DNA from: Salinibacterium amurskyense
Lineage (GTDB): Bacteria; Actinomycetota; Actinomycetes; Actinomycetales; Microbacteriaceae
Length of the DNA: 64,000 nt
Assembly (NCBI RefSeq): GCF_002797685.1
Contig: NZ_PGFH01000001.1
Location: 1,837,987-1,901,986, forward strand
Reading direction: 5' to 3'
The translations under genes and the position numbers were made by a program. The notes beneath the pieces are model-generated. The model saw only the letters and a program-made list of their open reading frames with translations, made no database searches and was not told the origin of the DNA. Within the stretch, counting starts at the first letter, position 1, and each line of letters begins with the position of its first letter. Positions 52,503 through 63,917 of the stretch are shown piece by piece.

Positions 52503-53358
52503 AATCAGCTCCCAGATTAGCGAGGCTATCGTCTGACCAGTGATCCGCCGTCCAGCGGACCGTCAATTCGCCCAGGGGTTCGATCTGCTCGAACGCCACG
52601 TTCGAGCCGCGATACAGCTCCAGCACCGCCAAGAAGCGAGCAACAATGACGCCCTTGAGCTCGGCGCCCGCGATCAGTTGACGGAAGGTCATCGGCTCCC
52701 CCGCGCGCAACAGGGCAACGACGTGAGCAGCCTGTTCGCGGATACTGATGAGCGGGGCGTGCAAATGGTCGAGCCCGACGCTCGGAATCTCTCGCGGCGT
52801 GAACGCGAGAGTCGCGAGTGCCGCAAAATCGTCGAGGCTCAGCGTCCACACGAGCTCGGGAGTCTGGGTGCGGTATTTCTCTTCCAAACGCACCGAGCGA
52901 ACCGTGCGCGTGGCTTCCGCCTCGAAGTGGGAACCGAACCAGTCGCTGGCCTGTTTGAAGGCGCGGTACTGCAAGAGGCGAGCGAAGAGCAGGTCGCGCG
53001 CCTCGAGGAGAGCGACATCTTCGGCATCCACGAGTTCTCCCTGAGGAAGGAGTCCCGCTACCTTGAGGTCGAGCAGCGTGGCAGCAACCACCAAGAATTC
53101 GCTGGCCTGATCGAGTTCGTCGATGTCATCCGAGCCCTCGGGCGACTCGAAATCGCGCAGGTAGGCGATGAACTCGTCGGTGATCTTCGAAAGCGAGACC
53201 TCGGTGATGTCGAGCTCATGCTTGGTGATGAGCGACAGCAGCAGGTCGAACGGCCCGTTGAAGTTGCTGAGAGAAACAGAGAATCCCGCCGCGGGGGTCT
53301 CGGTTTCGTCGGCGCCACTCGCCGACGGCGCCTCAACGTCGCTAGGCGACGGCGCCAC
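52492..53358 (-). CDS. scpA: Segregation and condensation protein A
   Basis: 288 residues from a GTG inside the 3' end of parA. The kleisin N-terminal motif F-N-G-P-F-D-L-L-L-S-L-I near residue 33 and the C-terminal winged helix (V-I-V-A-R-F-L-A-V-L-E-L-Y) bind SMC and ScpB. Acidic N-terminus. Part of parA-scpA-scpB, a common actinobacterial order. Confidence 0.93.
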   Translation of the reverse strand: MAPSPSDVEAPSASGADETETPAAGFSVSLSNFNGPFDLLLSLITKHELDITEVSLSKITDEFIAYLRDFESPEGSDDIDELDQASEFLVVAATLLDLKVAGLLPQGELVDAEDVALLEARDLLFARLLQYRAFKQASDWFGSHFEAEATRTVRSVRLEEKYRTQTPELVWTLSLDDFAALATLAFTPREIPSVGLDHLHAPLISIREQAAHVVALLRAGEPMTFRQLIAGAELKGVIVARFLAVLELYRGSNVAFEQIEPLGELTVRWTADHWSDDSLANLGADYGN

Positions 53359-54229
53359 GGGCGATCAACTCTCGCGCCACCTGGCGGTAAGAGTGCGCCG
53401 CAGAGTGGTCGGGGGCGAAGGTCGTGATGGGAGAACCGGCAACGCTGGCATCCGGGAATTTCACGGTACGACCGATCACGGTCTCCAGAACATCGTCACC
53501 GAAGTTCTCGACTACGCGCTCAAGCACTTCACGCGAGTGCAGCGTGCGGGCGTCAAACATGGTGGCGAGGATGCCGTCGAGCTTGATCGCGGGGTTCAGC
53601 CGATCCTGAACCTTTTCAATCGTCTCCACGAGCAGAGCTACACCGCGCAGCGCGAAAAACTCGCACTCCAACGGAATGAGCACGCCGTGGGCAGCGGTGA
53701 GGGCATTGACGGTGAGCAAGCCCAGCGAAGGCTGGCAGTCAATCAGGATGACGTCGTAGTCATCGCTGACCTTGCGCAGCACGCGGGCCAGGATCGTTTC
53801 GCGAGCGACCTCGTTGACAAGGTGCACTTCTGCGGCCGAGAGGTCGATGTTCGCCGGGATGACGTCAAGGCCGGGAACGTTCGTGTGAACGATCGCTTCT
53901 GCCGGGTTTTTGATCGTGCCGAGCAGCAGGTCGTAGATTGTCGGCACATCGTGCGTCGGAACGCCGAGGCCGGCCGAGAGCGCACCCTGCGGGTCAAAGT
54001 CGATGGCGAGAACGCGGCGACCGTACTCAGCGAACGACGCGCCAAGGTTGATGGTGGTCGTGGTCTTGCCGACGCCACCCTTCTGGTTGCACAGCGAAAT
54101 GATGCGTGCGGGGCCGTGCCCATCGAGCGGCGGGGGCTCCGGGAAGTTGGTGATCGGCCGGCCGGTTGGACCCATTGCCTGAACATCCAACCCTGCCAGC
54201 GTCGATTCGTTCTCACGCTGTTTCGTCAT
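53342..54229 (-). CDS. ParA-family ATPase (Soj-like)
   Basis: 295 residues. Deviant Walker A C-N-Q-K-G-G-V-G-K-T-T, D-F-D-P-Q-G-A-L, and L-I-D-C-Q-P-S-L-G-L-L as Walker B. A 40-residue N-terminal tail precedes it. It lies with scpA/scpB, not near parB, so it is probably a second ParA, not the origin-proximal one. Often placed beside scpA in this lineage; role presumed in segregation. Confidence 0.9.
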   Translation of the reverse strand: MTKQRENESTLAGLDVQAMGPTGRPITNFPEPPPLDGHGPARIISLCNQKGGVGKTTTTINLGASFAEYGRRVLAIDFDPQGALSAGLGVPTHDVPTIYDLLLGTIKNPAEAIVHTNVPGLDVIPANIDLSAAEVHLVNEVARETILARVLRKVSDDYDVILIDCQPSLGLLTVNALTAAHGVLIPLECEFFALRGVALLVETIEKVQDRLNPAIKLDGILATMFDARTLHSREVLERVVENFGDDVLETVIGRTVKFPDASVAGSPITTFAPDHSAAHSYRQVARELIARGAVA

Positions 54230-54347
54230 GCCAAAAGTTTACGTCGCGCATTCGTCGCAGCTCGTGCTCCCACGCGCGGACACGGCAGGGTCGCCTCTAC
54301 CAAAGGTTGAAGGTTTGAGAGCGCGACACGCCCAACGAGAGCGCCCG

Positions 54348-55283
54348 CTACCGGGCTCGCGGATGCGCGGTCGTGTACATATCCCGCAGAGTGTCGGCGG
54401 TCACCATCGTGTAGATCTGCGTCGTCGCGACCGAGGAGTGCCCCAGTAGCTCTTGCACCACTCGCACGTCGGCTCCGCCCGAGAGCAAATGCGTCGCAAA
54501 GGAATGCCGGAAGGTGTGCGGCGATATATCGATGCCCAGTTCGGCACGTTCTGCAGCTGATTGGATGATCAACCACACGTTTTGGCGAGACAGTCGAGCC
54601 CCGCGCGCCCCCAAGAACAGAGCCGGCGTCGAGGCCCCTTTGGCCGAAAGCACGGGACGAGCGCGCACGAGGTACTTCTCAATCGCGGCCTGCGCAAAGC
54701 TGCCGACCGGCACGATGCGCTGCTTATTTCCCTTACCCAGCAGGCGCACGATGTCGCCGTCAATCATGTCGTCGACGTTGAGCGCGGTGACCTCCGAAAC
54801 GCGCGCACCCGTGGCGTACAGCAACTCCAGCAGAGCGGTGTTGCGCAACGAAATGATTTCGTCGCCGGGGAACGAGCCAAGCACCGCCGTCATTTGCTCG
54901 ATGGTGATGGCCTTCGGCAGTCGCATCGGCTGTTTCGGAATCGCCACGGTGTGCGCAACGTCTTCCCCGGCGAGCGATTCGTCGACGAAAAAGGTGTGGA
55001 GCCCGCGCACGGTTGAGAGCATGCGCGCGACCGAGGAGGCCGCGAGCGGGCGCTCGGTATCGGCTCGCAAGCTGTGCGCGAAGGCCGTCACGTCATCCGC
55101 TGCCACAGCAGCCGGGGTGACCAAGCCTCGAGCGCTCAAGAATTCGAGGTAGTTGTCGAGATCACGCCGATAAGCAGCGAGAGTATTCGCCGAGAGACCT
55201 CGCTCGATCGCAAGATGCCGCAGATAGCGCTCTGCGGCCACCGCGATCGCGTTCTTCGCTGCGGGATGCGCCGACTCGGTCAT
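54348..55283 (-). CDS. xerD: Tyrosine recombinase XerD
   Basis: 311 residues from the ATG at 55283. N-terminal SAM-like DNA-binding half (Y-L-R-H-L-A-I-E-R-G-L-S) and C-terminal catalytic half with R in A-T-G-A-R-V-S-E, H-T-F-R-H-S-F-A-T-H-L-L and the nucleophile Tyr in T-T-Q-I-Y-T-M. Resolves chromosome dimers at dif with XerC. The surrounding housekeeping genes and lack of an attachment site argue against a phage integrase. Confidence 0.92.
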   Translation of the reverse strand: MTESAHPAAKNAIAVAAERYLRHLAIERGLSANTLAAYRRDLDNYLEFLSARGLVTPAAVAADDVTAFAHSLRADTERPLAASSVARMLSTVRGLHTFFVDESLAGEDVAHTVAIPKQPMRLPKAITIEQMTAVLGSFPGDEIISLRNTALLELLYATGARVSEVTALNVDDMIDGDIVRLLGKGNKQRIVPVGSFAQAAIEKYLVRARPVLSAKGASTPALFLGARGARLSRQNVWLIIQSAAERAELGIDISPHTFRHSFATHLLSGGADVRVVQELLGHSSVATTQIYTMVTADTLRDMYTTAHPRAR

Positions 55284-55306
55284 GTCGCTCAACCTACCGC
55301 GAGAGG

Positions 55307-57635
<2,329 letters not shown>

Positions 57636-57712
57636 CTATCGTATGCCACGACGGGGCATATCGTCGCCGCTTCGGGGCGTTTCGTTATCGACTTAACAGC
57701 TTGCGCGAGCTT

Positions 57713-59419
57713 TTAGCGGGTTGCGCTCTCAAGTTCGTGCGCCGTCTGAATCAGTTCGCGCGCGTGAGCAAGCCCCGATTCGGAGTCGGGAAGCCCCGAA
57801 AGCAACCGCGCCATCTCGGCGATGCGGGCTTCCCCTTCGAGCTTGTGAACGCTGGATGCCGTGACCGAGCCATCATCGCCCTTGATGACGCTGAGGTGGT
57901 TATCCGCGAACGCGGCCACTTGCGCTAGGTGAGTAACAACGATCACTTGGGCGGTACGGCTGAGCTGAGCCAGGCGCTTACCGATTTCGATGGCGGCAGC
58001 ACCGCCAACCCCGGCATCCACCTCATCGAAGATGAACGTGGGCACAGGATCGTTGCCGGCGATGACAACTTCGATCGCGAGCATGACGCGGGAGAGCTCT
58101 CCCCCAGAAACGCCCTTGCCCAGCGGACGCGGCGGCGCACCGGGGTGCGGGCGCAGCAGAATGGCGACTTCGTCTTTACCGCTGAGCGAGTAATCGCTGC
58201 GGTCTTCGACCGTCACCACCACTTCGGCGTTCGCCATCGCCAGATGCGTAAGCTCGTTGCTCACCTCGGATGCCAGGCGCTCAGCACTCGACGTGCGCAC
58301 CTCGCTGACTCGAGCTGCAAGTTCTATGAGCTCGGCCTGGTCGGCTTCGACCTGCGCACGCAACTCATCAATCCGCGTGGAGTCATTGTCGAGCTCGAGA
58401 AGGCGTTGGCTACCGGTATCGAGAACGTCAACGACATCGTCGAGGCTCACGCCGTGCTTGCGAATGAGAGCGGAAAGCTGGCTGCGACGTTCTTCGACCT
58501 GCTCCAGCTCACGGCTGCCATCGGCATCCAGACCGGCAAGATAGCCCGAGAGATCGGTCGAGATCTCGCCGAGAGTGATGGATGCTGCCGCCAGCGCTTC
58601 GGCGATCGACGCGAGTTGTGCGTCGTGCTCGGCAACCCGCTCAAGCCCTCGTTGGGCACTGGCAAGCATCGCCACGACATCGGAGCCTTCGTCTACGGCG
58701 TCCGCCGACAGCACCGCGTGGGCACCCTCAGCGGCCAGACGCAGCCCTTCGAGGTTCGAGAGTCGATCGGCGCGCTCAGTAAGCTCGACATCTTCTCCAC
58801 GGCGCACGTCGGCCGCTTCGATCTCTTGAATCGCAACGCGAAGCTCATCGGCCTCGCGGCTGCGCAGGTCGCTCTCGGCAATCAACACATCGAGTTCGCC
58901 CTGGGCTGCTTGCCAGCGGCGGAAGACAGTTTGATACTGCTCGAGCACGGTAGCCAGCTCAGCGCCGGCAAAACGATCGAGCGCATTGCGTTGCGCAGTG
59001 GACGACTTGAGACGAATCTGCTCCGACTGCCCGTGCACAACGACAAGCTGGTCACCGAGTTCGGTGAGCACTCCCACGGGGGCGCTGCGGCCACCGACGA
59101 CGGCGCGACTGCGGCCTTCGCGCGCGACGGTGCGCACGAGAAGAAGTTCGCCCTCGTCGAGGTCGCCGCCGGCATCGCGTACGCGCTCAGCAACAGCCGA
59201 TTCCGGGTCGATGACCCAACGGCCTTCGACAGAGGCTTGGTTGCTCTCAGCCCGGATCGAGGTGGGGTCGGCCCGCTCCCCCAGGAGCAGCCCGAGCGCG
59301 GTGACGACCATCGTCTTACCCGCGCCGGTCTCGCCAGTGAGCGCTGTGAATCCAGGGCTCAACGGAAGGCGTGCCGAAGCAATAACGCCGAGGTCGCGAA
59401 TGGAGATCTCTTCGATCAC
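57713..59419 (-). CDS. recN: DNA repair ATPase RecN
   Basis: 568 residues from the GTG at 59419, which overlaps the nadK stop (GTGA). SMC-like: Walker A G-E-T-G-A-G-K-T near residue 31, two coiled-coil arms (about 150-340), signature V-S-G-G-E-L-S-R near 440 and Walker B F-I-F-D-E-V-D-A-G. Acts in double-strand break repair. The whole middle region is highly charged and helical as expected. Confidence 0.94.
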   Translation of the reverse strand: MIEEISIRDLGVIASARLPLSPGFTALTGETGAGKTMVVTALGLLLGERADPTSIRAESNQASVEGRWVIDPESAVAERVRDAGGDLDEGELLLVRTVAREGRSRAVVGGRSAPVGVLTELGDQLVVVHGQSEQIRLKSSTAQRNALDRFAGAELATVLEQYQTVFRRWQAAQGELDVLIAESDLRSREADELRVAIQEIEAADVRRGEDVELTERADRLSNLEGLRLAAEGAHAVLSADAVDEGSDVVAMLASAQRGLERVAEHDAQLASIAEALAAASITLGEISTDLSGYLAGLDADGSRELEQVEERRSQLSALIRKHGVSLDDVVDVLDTGSQRLLELDNDSTRIDELRAQVEADQAELIELAARVSEVRTSSAERLASEVSNELTHLAMANAEVVVTVEDRSDYSLSGKDEVAILLRPHPGAPPRPLGKGVSGGELSRVMLAIEVVIAGNDPVPTFIFDEVDAGVGGAAAIEIGKRLAQLSRTAQVIVVTHLAQVAAFADNHLSVIKGDDGSVTASSVHKLEGEARIAEMARLLSGLPDSESGLAHARELIQTAHELESATR

Positions 59420-60360
59420 GAGTGGGGTACCTCCTCCGATGCTGGCCCACGCCATCCATTGACCGGCAGATTGAATTTCTTGACAAGACGATCGGTGAAC
59501 GGGCCCTGCGACAGGCGCGCAAGGCGCACCGGCACGGGCGATCGGCGCACCACTACGCGGGCGCCGCGCGGCAAGTCGTAGGCGCGACGGCCATCACACC
59601 ACAGAACACCGGTTCCCATGTTGCGCGCCAGAACTTCAACGGCAAGCGCAGAATCGGGCCCGACGACGAGCGGGCGCGCAAAGAGCGCGTGGGCACTCAG
59701 CGGCACAAGGAGCAGGGCGTCGAGGCTTGGCCAGACAACTGGTCCGCCCGCGGAGAATGCGTAGGCGGTAGAGCCGGTGGGCGTCGACATCACGACGCCG
59801 TCGCATCCGAAGGAAGAAAGGGGGCGGCCATCGACTTCGATGACCACTTCGAGCATCCGCTCGCGACTGGCTTTCTCGACGGTCGCTTCGTTGAGGGCCC
59901 ACGTTTCGTAGACAACCTCGGAATCAACCTTCACGCGCACCGCAAGGGTCATTCGTTCTTCAACGAGGTAGTCACGGGCCAAGGCACGCTCGACGGTCGA
60001 TGTCAGCTCTTCGCGCTCGCTCTCGGCGAGGAACCCCACGTGGCCGAGGTTCACGCCGAGCAGCGGTGCACTGCAGCCGCGGGTGAGTTCAGCGGCACGA
60101 AGGATAGTTCCATCGCCACCGAGCACGATCACAAGTTCAAGCTCACCGGTCTCGACCTCGTTGCCGAGTCGGCGCACTGGCGACAGATCGGGCTCCGCTT
60201 GCAAGATCGTTTCGTAGCTATCGGGGGCCAAGACCACCACGATGCCAGCACTGATGAGCTGCCGGCACACCGAGATCGCGGCGGTCAGGGACTCTGCGCG
60301 CCCTGTGTGAGCAATGACCAAAATGTGACGCTCAGAAGCATGAGAGTTCTCGGACTGCAC
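59416..60360 (-). CDS. nadK: NAD kinase
   Basis: 314 residues from the GTG at 60360, chosen for its upstream AGAGG; a longer frame exists. G-G-D-G-T at 81-85, N-x-G-x-x-G-F-L-A (N-L-G-H-V-G-F-L-A) and S-T-P-T-G-S-T-A-Y in the NAD-binding part. Makes NADP from NAD with ATP or polyphosphate. Between tlyA and recN, a conserved order in actinobacteria. Confidence 0.94.
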   Translation of the reverse strand: MQSENSHASERHILVIAHTGRAESLTAAISVCRQLISAGIVVVLAPDSYETILQAEPDLSPVRRLGNEVETGELELVIVLGGDGTILRAAELTRGCSAPLLGVNLGHVGFLAESEREELTSTVERALARDYLVEERMTLAVRVKVDSEVVYETWALNEATVEKASRERMLEVVIEVDGRPLSSFGCDGVVMSTPTGSTAYAFSAGGPVVWPSLDALLLVPLSAHALFARPLVVGPDSALAVEVLARNMGTGVLWCDGRRAYDLPRGARVVVRRSPVPVRLARLSQGPFTDRLVKKFNLPVNGWRGPASEEVPHS

Positions 60361-60414
60361 CGTGCACCTCTCATTCGTAGTGATAATTCGTTTCGCCACC
60401 ACTCAATGATGGCC

Positions 60415-61209
60415 TTAGGCGATTGCAGAAACCTGCGTTAACCATTCTGTCGGATTGCTGCCTGATCGTGCGCTCAACCAGACAAGATACTCACGGTTTC
60501 CTGCATTACCGGCGATTGGTGAGGAGATGACACCGGCGGTACCAAGCCCCACGTCCCAGGCCGCCCACAAAACGCCCATGATTGCTTCGTCCCGCAAAGC
60601 CGAGCCGTGAACAATTCCTTCACGAATGTTTGTGCGTCCCACTTCAAACTGAGGCTTCACGAGCAACACGTAGTCAGCGCTCTCCCCCACCGCAGCGTAA
60701 AACGCGGGCAGAACAGTGCGCAGCGAAATAAACGAGAGGTCTGAGACCACGAGCGTCGGAGTTTCGGATGTCCCACTCAGTTCAGCCAGCGATTCAGCGG
60801 TGAGATAGCGGGCATTCGCTCGCTCGACCACCCGCACTCGGGCATCCGAGCGGATCAGGTCGACGAGTTGCCCGTGCCCGACGTCGAGCGCAATAACCTC
60901 GCGAGCACCCCGCTCGAGGAGCACCTGGGTGAAGCCACCTGTCGATGCGCCGACATCGAGCGCAAGCCGATTTGTGGGGTCAATGCCGAAGGCATCGAGT
61001 CCCGCTACAAGCTTGTGCGCGGCGCGGCTGACATAGTGGTCGGTCTCAGCGACGTCAATTTCGTGCTCGTCGGTGACGGGAGTTGAGGCCTTGGGCGCAG
61101 CAACGCCGGAAACAGTGACGAGGTTGTCCGCGATGAGTTTCGCCGCGTGAGTGCGCGAGCGAGCAAGCCCTCGGGCGGCAAGAGCCGCATCGAGCCGCAT
61201 GCTAGCCAT
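60415..61209 (-). CDS. tlyA: TlyA, rRNA 2'-O-methyltransferase (hemolysin A)
   Basis: 264 residues from the ATG at 61209 (ATG at 61200 is an equally good start). S4 domain (R-L-D-A-A-L-A-A-R-G-L-A) then FtsJ-like methyltransferase: D-V-G-A-S-T-G-G-F-T (SAM motif I), A-L-D-V-G-H-G-Q-L, V-S-D-L-S-F-I and K-P-Q-F-E. Methylates 16S C1409 and 23S C1920 in mycobacteria. Preceded by a 50-codon gene with tight spacing. Confidence 0.94.
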   Translation of the reverse strand: MASMRLDAALAARGLARSRTHAAKLIADNLVTVSGVAAPKASTPVTDEHEIDVAETDHYVSRAAHKLVAGLDAFGIDPTNRLALDVGASTGGFTQVLLERGAREVIALDVGHGQLVDLIRSDARVRVVERANARYLTAESLAELSGTSETPTLVVSDLSFISLRTVLPAFYAAVGESADYVLLVKPQFEVGRTNIREGIVHGSALRDEAIMGVLWAAWDVGLGTAGVISSPIAGNAGNREYLVWLSARSGSNPTEWLTQVSAIA

Positions 61210-61354
61210 TGCGCGAGAACGCGTCCTTGCCCTCAAGCTGCTGCTGCAGTTGATCGTGAATCTGAGTGAACGCCGCGGCGCGGGTTTCGAGCGGTTGATC
61301 CTCGATCAGGCTCAGTCGAGACATCAATCCGTCAACGGGCGATTCGTCATCCAT
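61202..61354 (-). CDS. 50-residue small protein between the HAD gene and tlyA
   Basis: M-D-D-E-S-P-V-D-G-L then R-L-S-L-I-E-D-Q-P-L-E-T-R-A-A-A and a Gln-rich helix Q-L-Q-Q-Q-L-E-G, ending in N-G. It fits two bases after the HAD stop and its end overlaps the tlyA start by eight bases, so it is translated within the operon. Short amphipathic helix-turn-helix character, no known family. The GAGCATG start has a weak ribosome binding site. Confidence 0.75.
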   Translation of the reverse strand: MDDESPVDGLMSRLSLIEDQPLETRAAAFTQIHDQLQQQLEGKDAFSRNG

Positions 61355-61356
61355 GC

Positions 61357-62355
61357 TCACGAATATAGCTCCGCGGGAACCTCAAGGGCGTAGATGGCGC
61401 TCCCCGAGTTCCAAATCGCTGCCGCTCCTGCACGCAAGCGGTCGATGGATGTTCCGGCCGTGGTCACGCTCAGTCGCTGACCCTCGAGGCGCACCGTCGC
61501 CGTCCCCACTGTCGTCACTACGGCGGCGCCGTCGTGCGTGACCACAGTTTCGGGATACGGCTCCAGCAGCCCGCGCAAGTCGTCAACGATCATCGTCGGA
61601 CGTTCATCCGGGATGCACGCGAGTACTTGCTTGGCCTGGTCGATTCCGGTGAGTACGAGCAACGACGGGATGCCGGCACGATTCGCCCCGAGGATGTCGG
61701 TGTCGAGACGGTCGCCGATCATGAGCGCCGAGCGCGATTCGTAACGGCGGAAGGCCTCTTCGAAAATGGCCACTTCGGGCTTGCCCGCGACGATCGGCAA
61801 CCGGCCGACTGCCGAGTGCACGGCCGAGACGAGGGTTCCGTTACCGGGAGCGGTGCCCCGCGCCTGCGGAATCGTCCAGTCAGTATTCGTCGCGATCCAG
61901 GGGATGCCGTCGTCACCACCTTTGAGAGCGAACGACGCTTCGGCGAGATCTTTCCAGCCCACGTGCGGAGCGAAGCCCTGCACGACTGCTGCGGGCGAGT
62001 CGTCCGCTGAGCGAGTGACGACAAAACCCGACTTCTCGAGTTCGCTCGTGAGACCTTCGCCGCCAACGACCATGATGGTCGAGCCGGCGGGCACGAGGTC
62101 GCGGAGCAACCCCATAGCGGCTTGCGGTGAAGTCACCACGTCGTGCGGTGCGACAGTCAGCCCGAGCTCGCTCAAATGCTCAGCAACGGATGCATCGGTG
62201 CGTGAAGCATTGTTTGTGATGTAGGCCACCTGAGCGCCCTCAATCGCATTCATGCTCTCGACGGCATACGGAATCGCGTCCGGACCGCGGTAGATCACTC
62301 CATCGAGGTCAGCGAGTACGAGATCGATACCCGTCAGCGGCGTGTTACTCGCCAC
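61357..62355 (-). CDS. HAD-superfamily class IIA phosphatase (NagD-like)
   Basis: 332 residues from a GTG inside the end of the TPR gene. HAD motif I V-L-A-D-L-D-G-V-I-Y, motif II T-N-N-A-S, cap domain, and motif III/IV with M-I-G-D-R-L-D-T-D-I-L-G. Resembles NagD/Cof-type phosphatases acting on sugar or nucleotide phosphates. The C-terminal ~80 residues after motif IV are an extra domain; a PGPase-like role is possible. Confidence 0.88.
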   Translation of the reverse strand: MASNTPLTGIDLVLADLDGVIYRGPDAIPYAVESMNAIEGAQVAYITNNASRTDASVAEHLSELGLTVAPHDVVTSPQAAMGLLRDLVPAGSTIMVVGGEGLTSELEKSGFVVTRSADDSPAAVVQGFAPHVGWKDLAEASFALKGGDDGIPWIATNTDWTIPQARGTAPGNGTLVSAVHSAVGRLPIVAGKPEVAIFEEAFRRYESRSALMIGDRLDTDILGANRAGIPSLLVLTGIDQAKQVLACIPDERPTMIVDDLRGLLEPYPETVVTHDGAAVVTTVGTATVRLEGQRLSVTTAGTSIDRLRAGAAAIWNSGSAIYALEVPAELYS

Positions 62356-63829
62356 GTGGGGTGCTTTCGCTTTCGTTCCCGTCCGCTTCTTCAGCGCTGT
62401 CCACAGCCCCATCGGTGCCCTCAGTTTCAAAGTTGGAGTCCAAGTCAGAGTTGGAATCCGCGTCAGAGGTCTCTGACGACTCGTCGTTGAACTCAATGTC
62501 TTCTTCGATAACTTCGATCATGTCGTCGTCATCGTCGCCCAGAGCTTCGGCTGCAACATCCGCTCGCGCAAACCACGTTGCCGCTTCGTCTTCACGACCG
62601 AGCTCTTCAAGAACCGTTCCGTACGCGCCGAACAGCGCTGGGCTGTAGGTGAACGCCGTAGTGGGGTCCAGCTGAGGAATTTGCAGCTCAACGAGCGCTT
62701 CTTCAGCTTGGCCCAGGTCAAGACGAGCACCGGACATCGCGATAGCCAGCTCAACCTGCACGGGAACCGACAGCGTGCCGCGCTTCACCGAACGGCCGAG
62801 TTCGAGAGCACGCTCGGGGCGCTCAAGGCCACGTTCGCTGTCCACCATCATGGGCAGTTGATCGTCGCGACCGGTAATACGGCGATACGTACGTAGCTCA
62901 CGAAGAGCAAGCGCGTAGTCGCCTGTCGCATACGCAGTGATCGCAAGAGTTTCGCGAACGACGCCGATACGGCCGGCACGACGCGCAGCCGAAATAGCGT
63001 GCTGGTGAGCAAGCTCGGGGTCCTCTTCAATGAGCTGGGAGACCATCACGAGGTGCAGGGCAACGCCTTCAGCGTTCTCCTTGCTGAGGGTCTTGAGCTC
63101 GTTGGAGGCAACGCGGTCGAGCATCTTGGGCGTTACGCCCTCGGGGATCTCCGGGGCCTGGTGGAAGGCACGAACCGAGCGGATGCCGAAGGGATCGCGA
63201 TCCTCTTCAGGTTCACGCTCACTGGCGTTACGATCTCCGCGCGCGGGCGCACCGCCTTTGGTCCAGAGACGCTTCTCGTCGGGGCCACCGCGACGATCGG
63301 ATCCGCGGTCGGGACGTCCGCCGCGCTCAGGGCGCCCTGAGCCATCGGAACGGAACGGGCGTGCCGGCCGGTCTCCCCTATCGGGGCGATCGCCGGAGCG
63401 AGGCGGTCGTGAGTCACGGTCGCCGGAACGGGGTGGACGCGAGTCGCGATCTCCCGAGCGCTGTGGCCGAGAATCGCGCTCGTTGCTGCGGGGCGGACGA
63501 CGGTCGTCACCTGCCGAGGAATCGCGGCGCGGTGCACGATCGCTGCTGTCGCCATCACGACGGGGGCGGCGGTCGTCGCCAGCGCCGGCGTCACGACGCG
63601 GTCGACGGTCATCGCCCTCTGGCTTGTCGCGCCAGGGACGGTCTGAATTGGATGCGGGCTTGCCGCGAGCCGGTCCGCCCGCGGCGTTGTCACGGCGTGG
63701 CCTTCCATCGCTCGGGCGTCCTTCGCCGGGGCGTCCGCCGGTGGGTCGTCCACCGGATCGAGGCGCGCCTGAACGGCTTCCGTGGGGTCGGCTGTCTCGC
63801 CGGCCGTCGTTACCTGACGAATCGCTCAC
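62345..63829 (-). CDS. TPR-like protein with long Arg/Gly/Asp-rich N-terminus
   Basis: 494 residues from a GTG with AGGAG seven bases ahead. Residues about 1-200 are low-complexity: repeats of D-R-D-S-R-P-P-R-S-G and R-R-P-R-R-D units. About 220-420 is an alpha-solenoid with TPR-like motifs (A-L-H-L-V, A-L-A-I-T-A-Y-A-T-G-D-Y-A-L-A-L-R-E-L). The last 70 residues are acidic, Glu/Asp/Ser-rich. It starts just past the rRNA operon terminator. RG-rich tails often bind RNA, so a role near the ribosome is conceivable. Confidence 0.8.
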   Translation of the reverse strand: MSDSSGNDGRRDSRPHGSRSGAPRSGGRPTGGRPGEGRPSDGRPRRDNAAGGPARGKPASNSDRPWRDKPEGDDRRPRRDAGAGDDRRPRRDGDSSDRAPRRDSSAGDDRRPPRSNERDSRPQRSGDRDSRPPRSGDRDSRPPRSGDRPDRGDRPARPFRSDGSGRPERGGRPDRGSDRRGGPDEKRLWTKGGAPARGDRNASEREPEEDRDPFGIRSVRAFHQAPEIPEGVTPKMLDRVASNELKTLSKENAEGVALHLVMVSQLIEEDPELAHQHAISAARRAGRIGVVRETLAITAYATGDYALALRELRTYRRITGRDDQLPMMVDSERGLERPERALELGRSVKRGTLSVPVQVELAIAMSGARLDLGQAEEALVELQIPQLDPTTAFTYSPALFGAYGTVLEELGREDEAATWFARADVAAEALGDDDDDMIEVIEEDIEFNDESSETSDADSNSDLDSNFETEGTDGAVDSAEEADGNESESTPRGE

Positions 63830-63859
63830 AAATTGCTCCTGAATATGGGTGGAACTTAA

Positions 63860-63906
63860 CGCAAAATGGCCACCTCTGTGTCTATTAAACACAGTGGTGG
63901 CCATTT
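63860..63906 (-). terminator. rRNA operon terminator
   Basis: On the minus strand an 18-base stem (63906-63889 with 63881-63864, one mismatch) and 7-base loop, followed by TTTT. It follows the 5S gene by about a dozen bases. Confidence 0.9.
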
Positions 63907-63917
63907 CACAATTTAAG

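Noticed and set aside
54348..55283. Tyrosine recombinase as a phage or island integrase
   Set aside because: Sequence and context (scpA, scpB, parA, nudix, pyrG) are those of chromosomal XerD; no attachment repeats near it.
57929..59581. 550-codon plus-strand frame opposite recN and nadK
   Set aside because: Shadow of GC-rich codon third positions on the other strand; recN and nadK motifs are complete and the frame matches no family.
63130..63760. Repeat-like tract that could suggest a CRISPR array or tandem repeats
   Set aside because: The repeats are degenerate, unevenly spaced and follow the Arg/Gly/Asp codons of the TPR-like gene.
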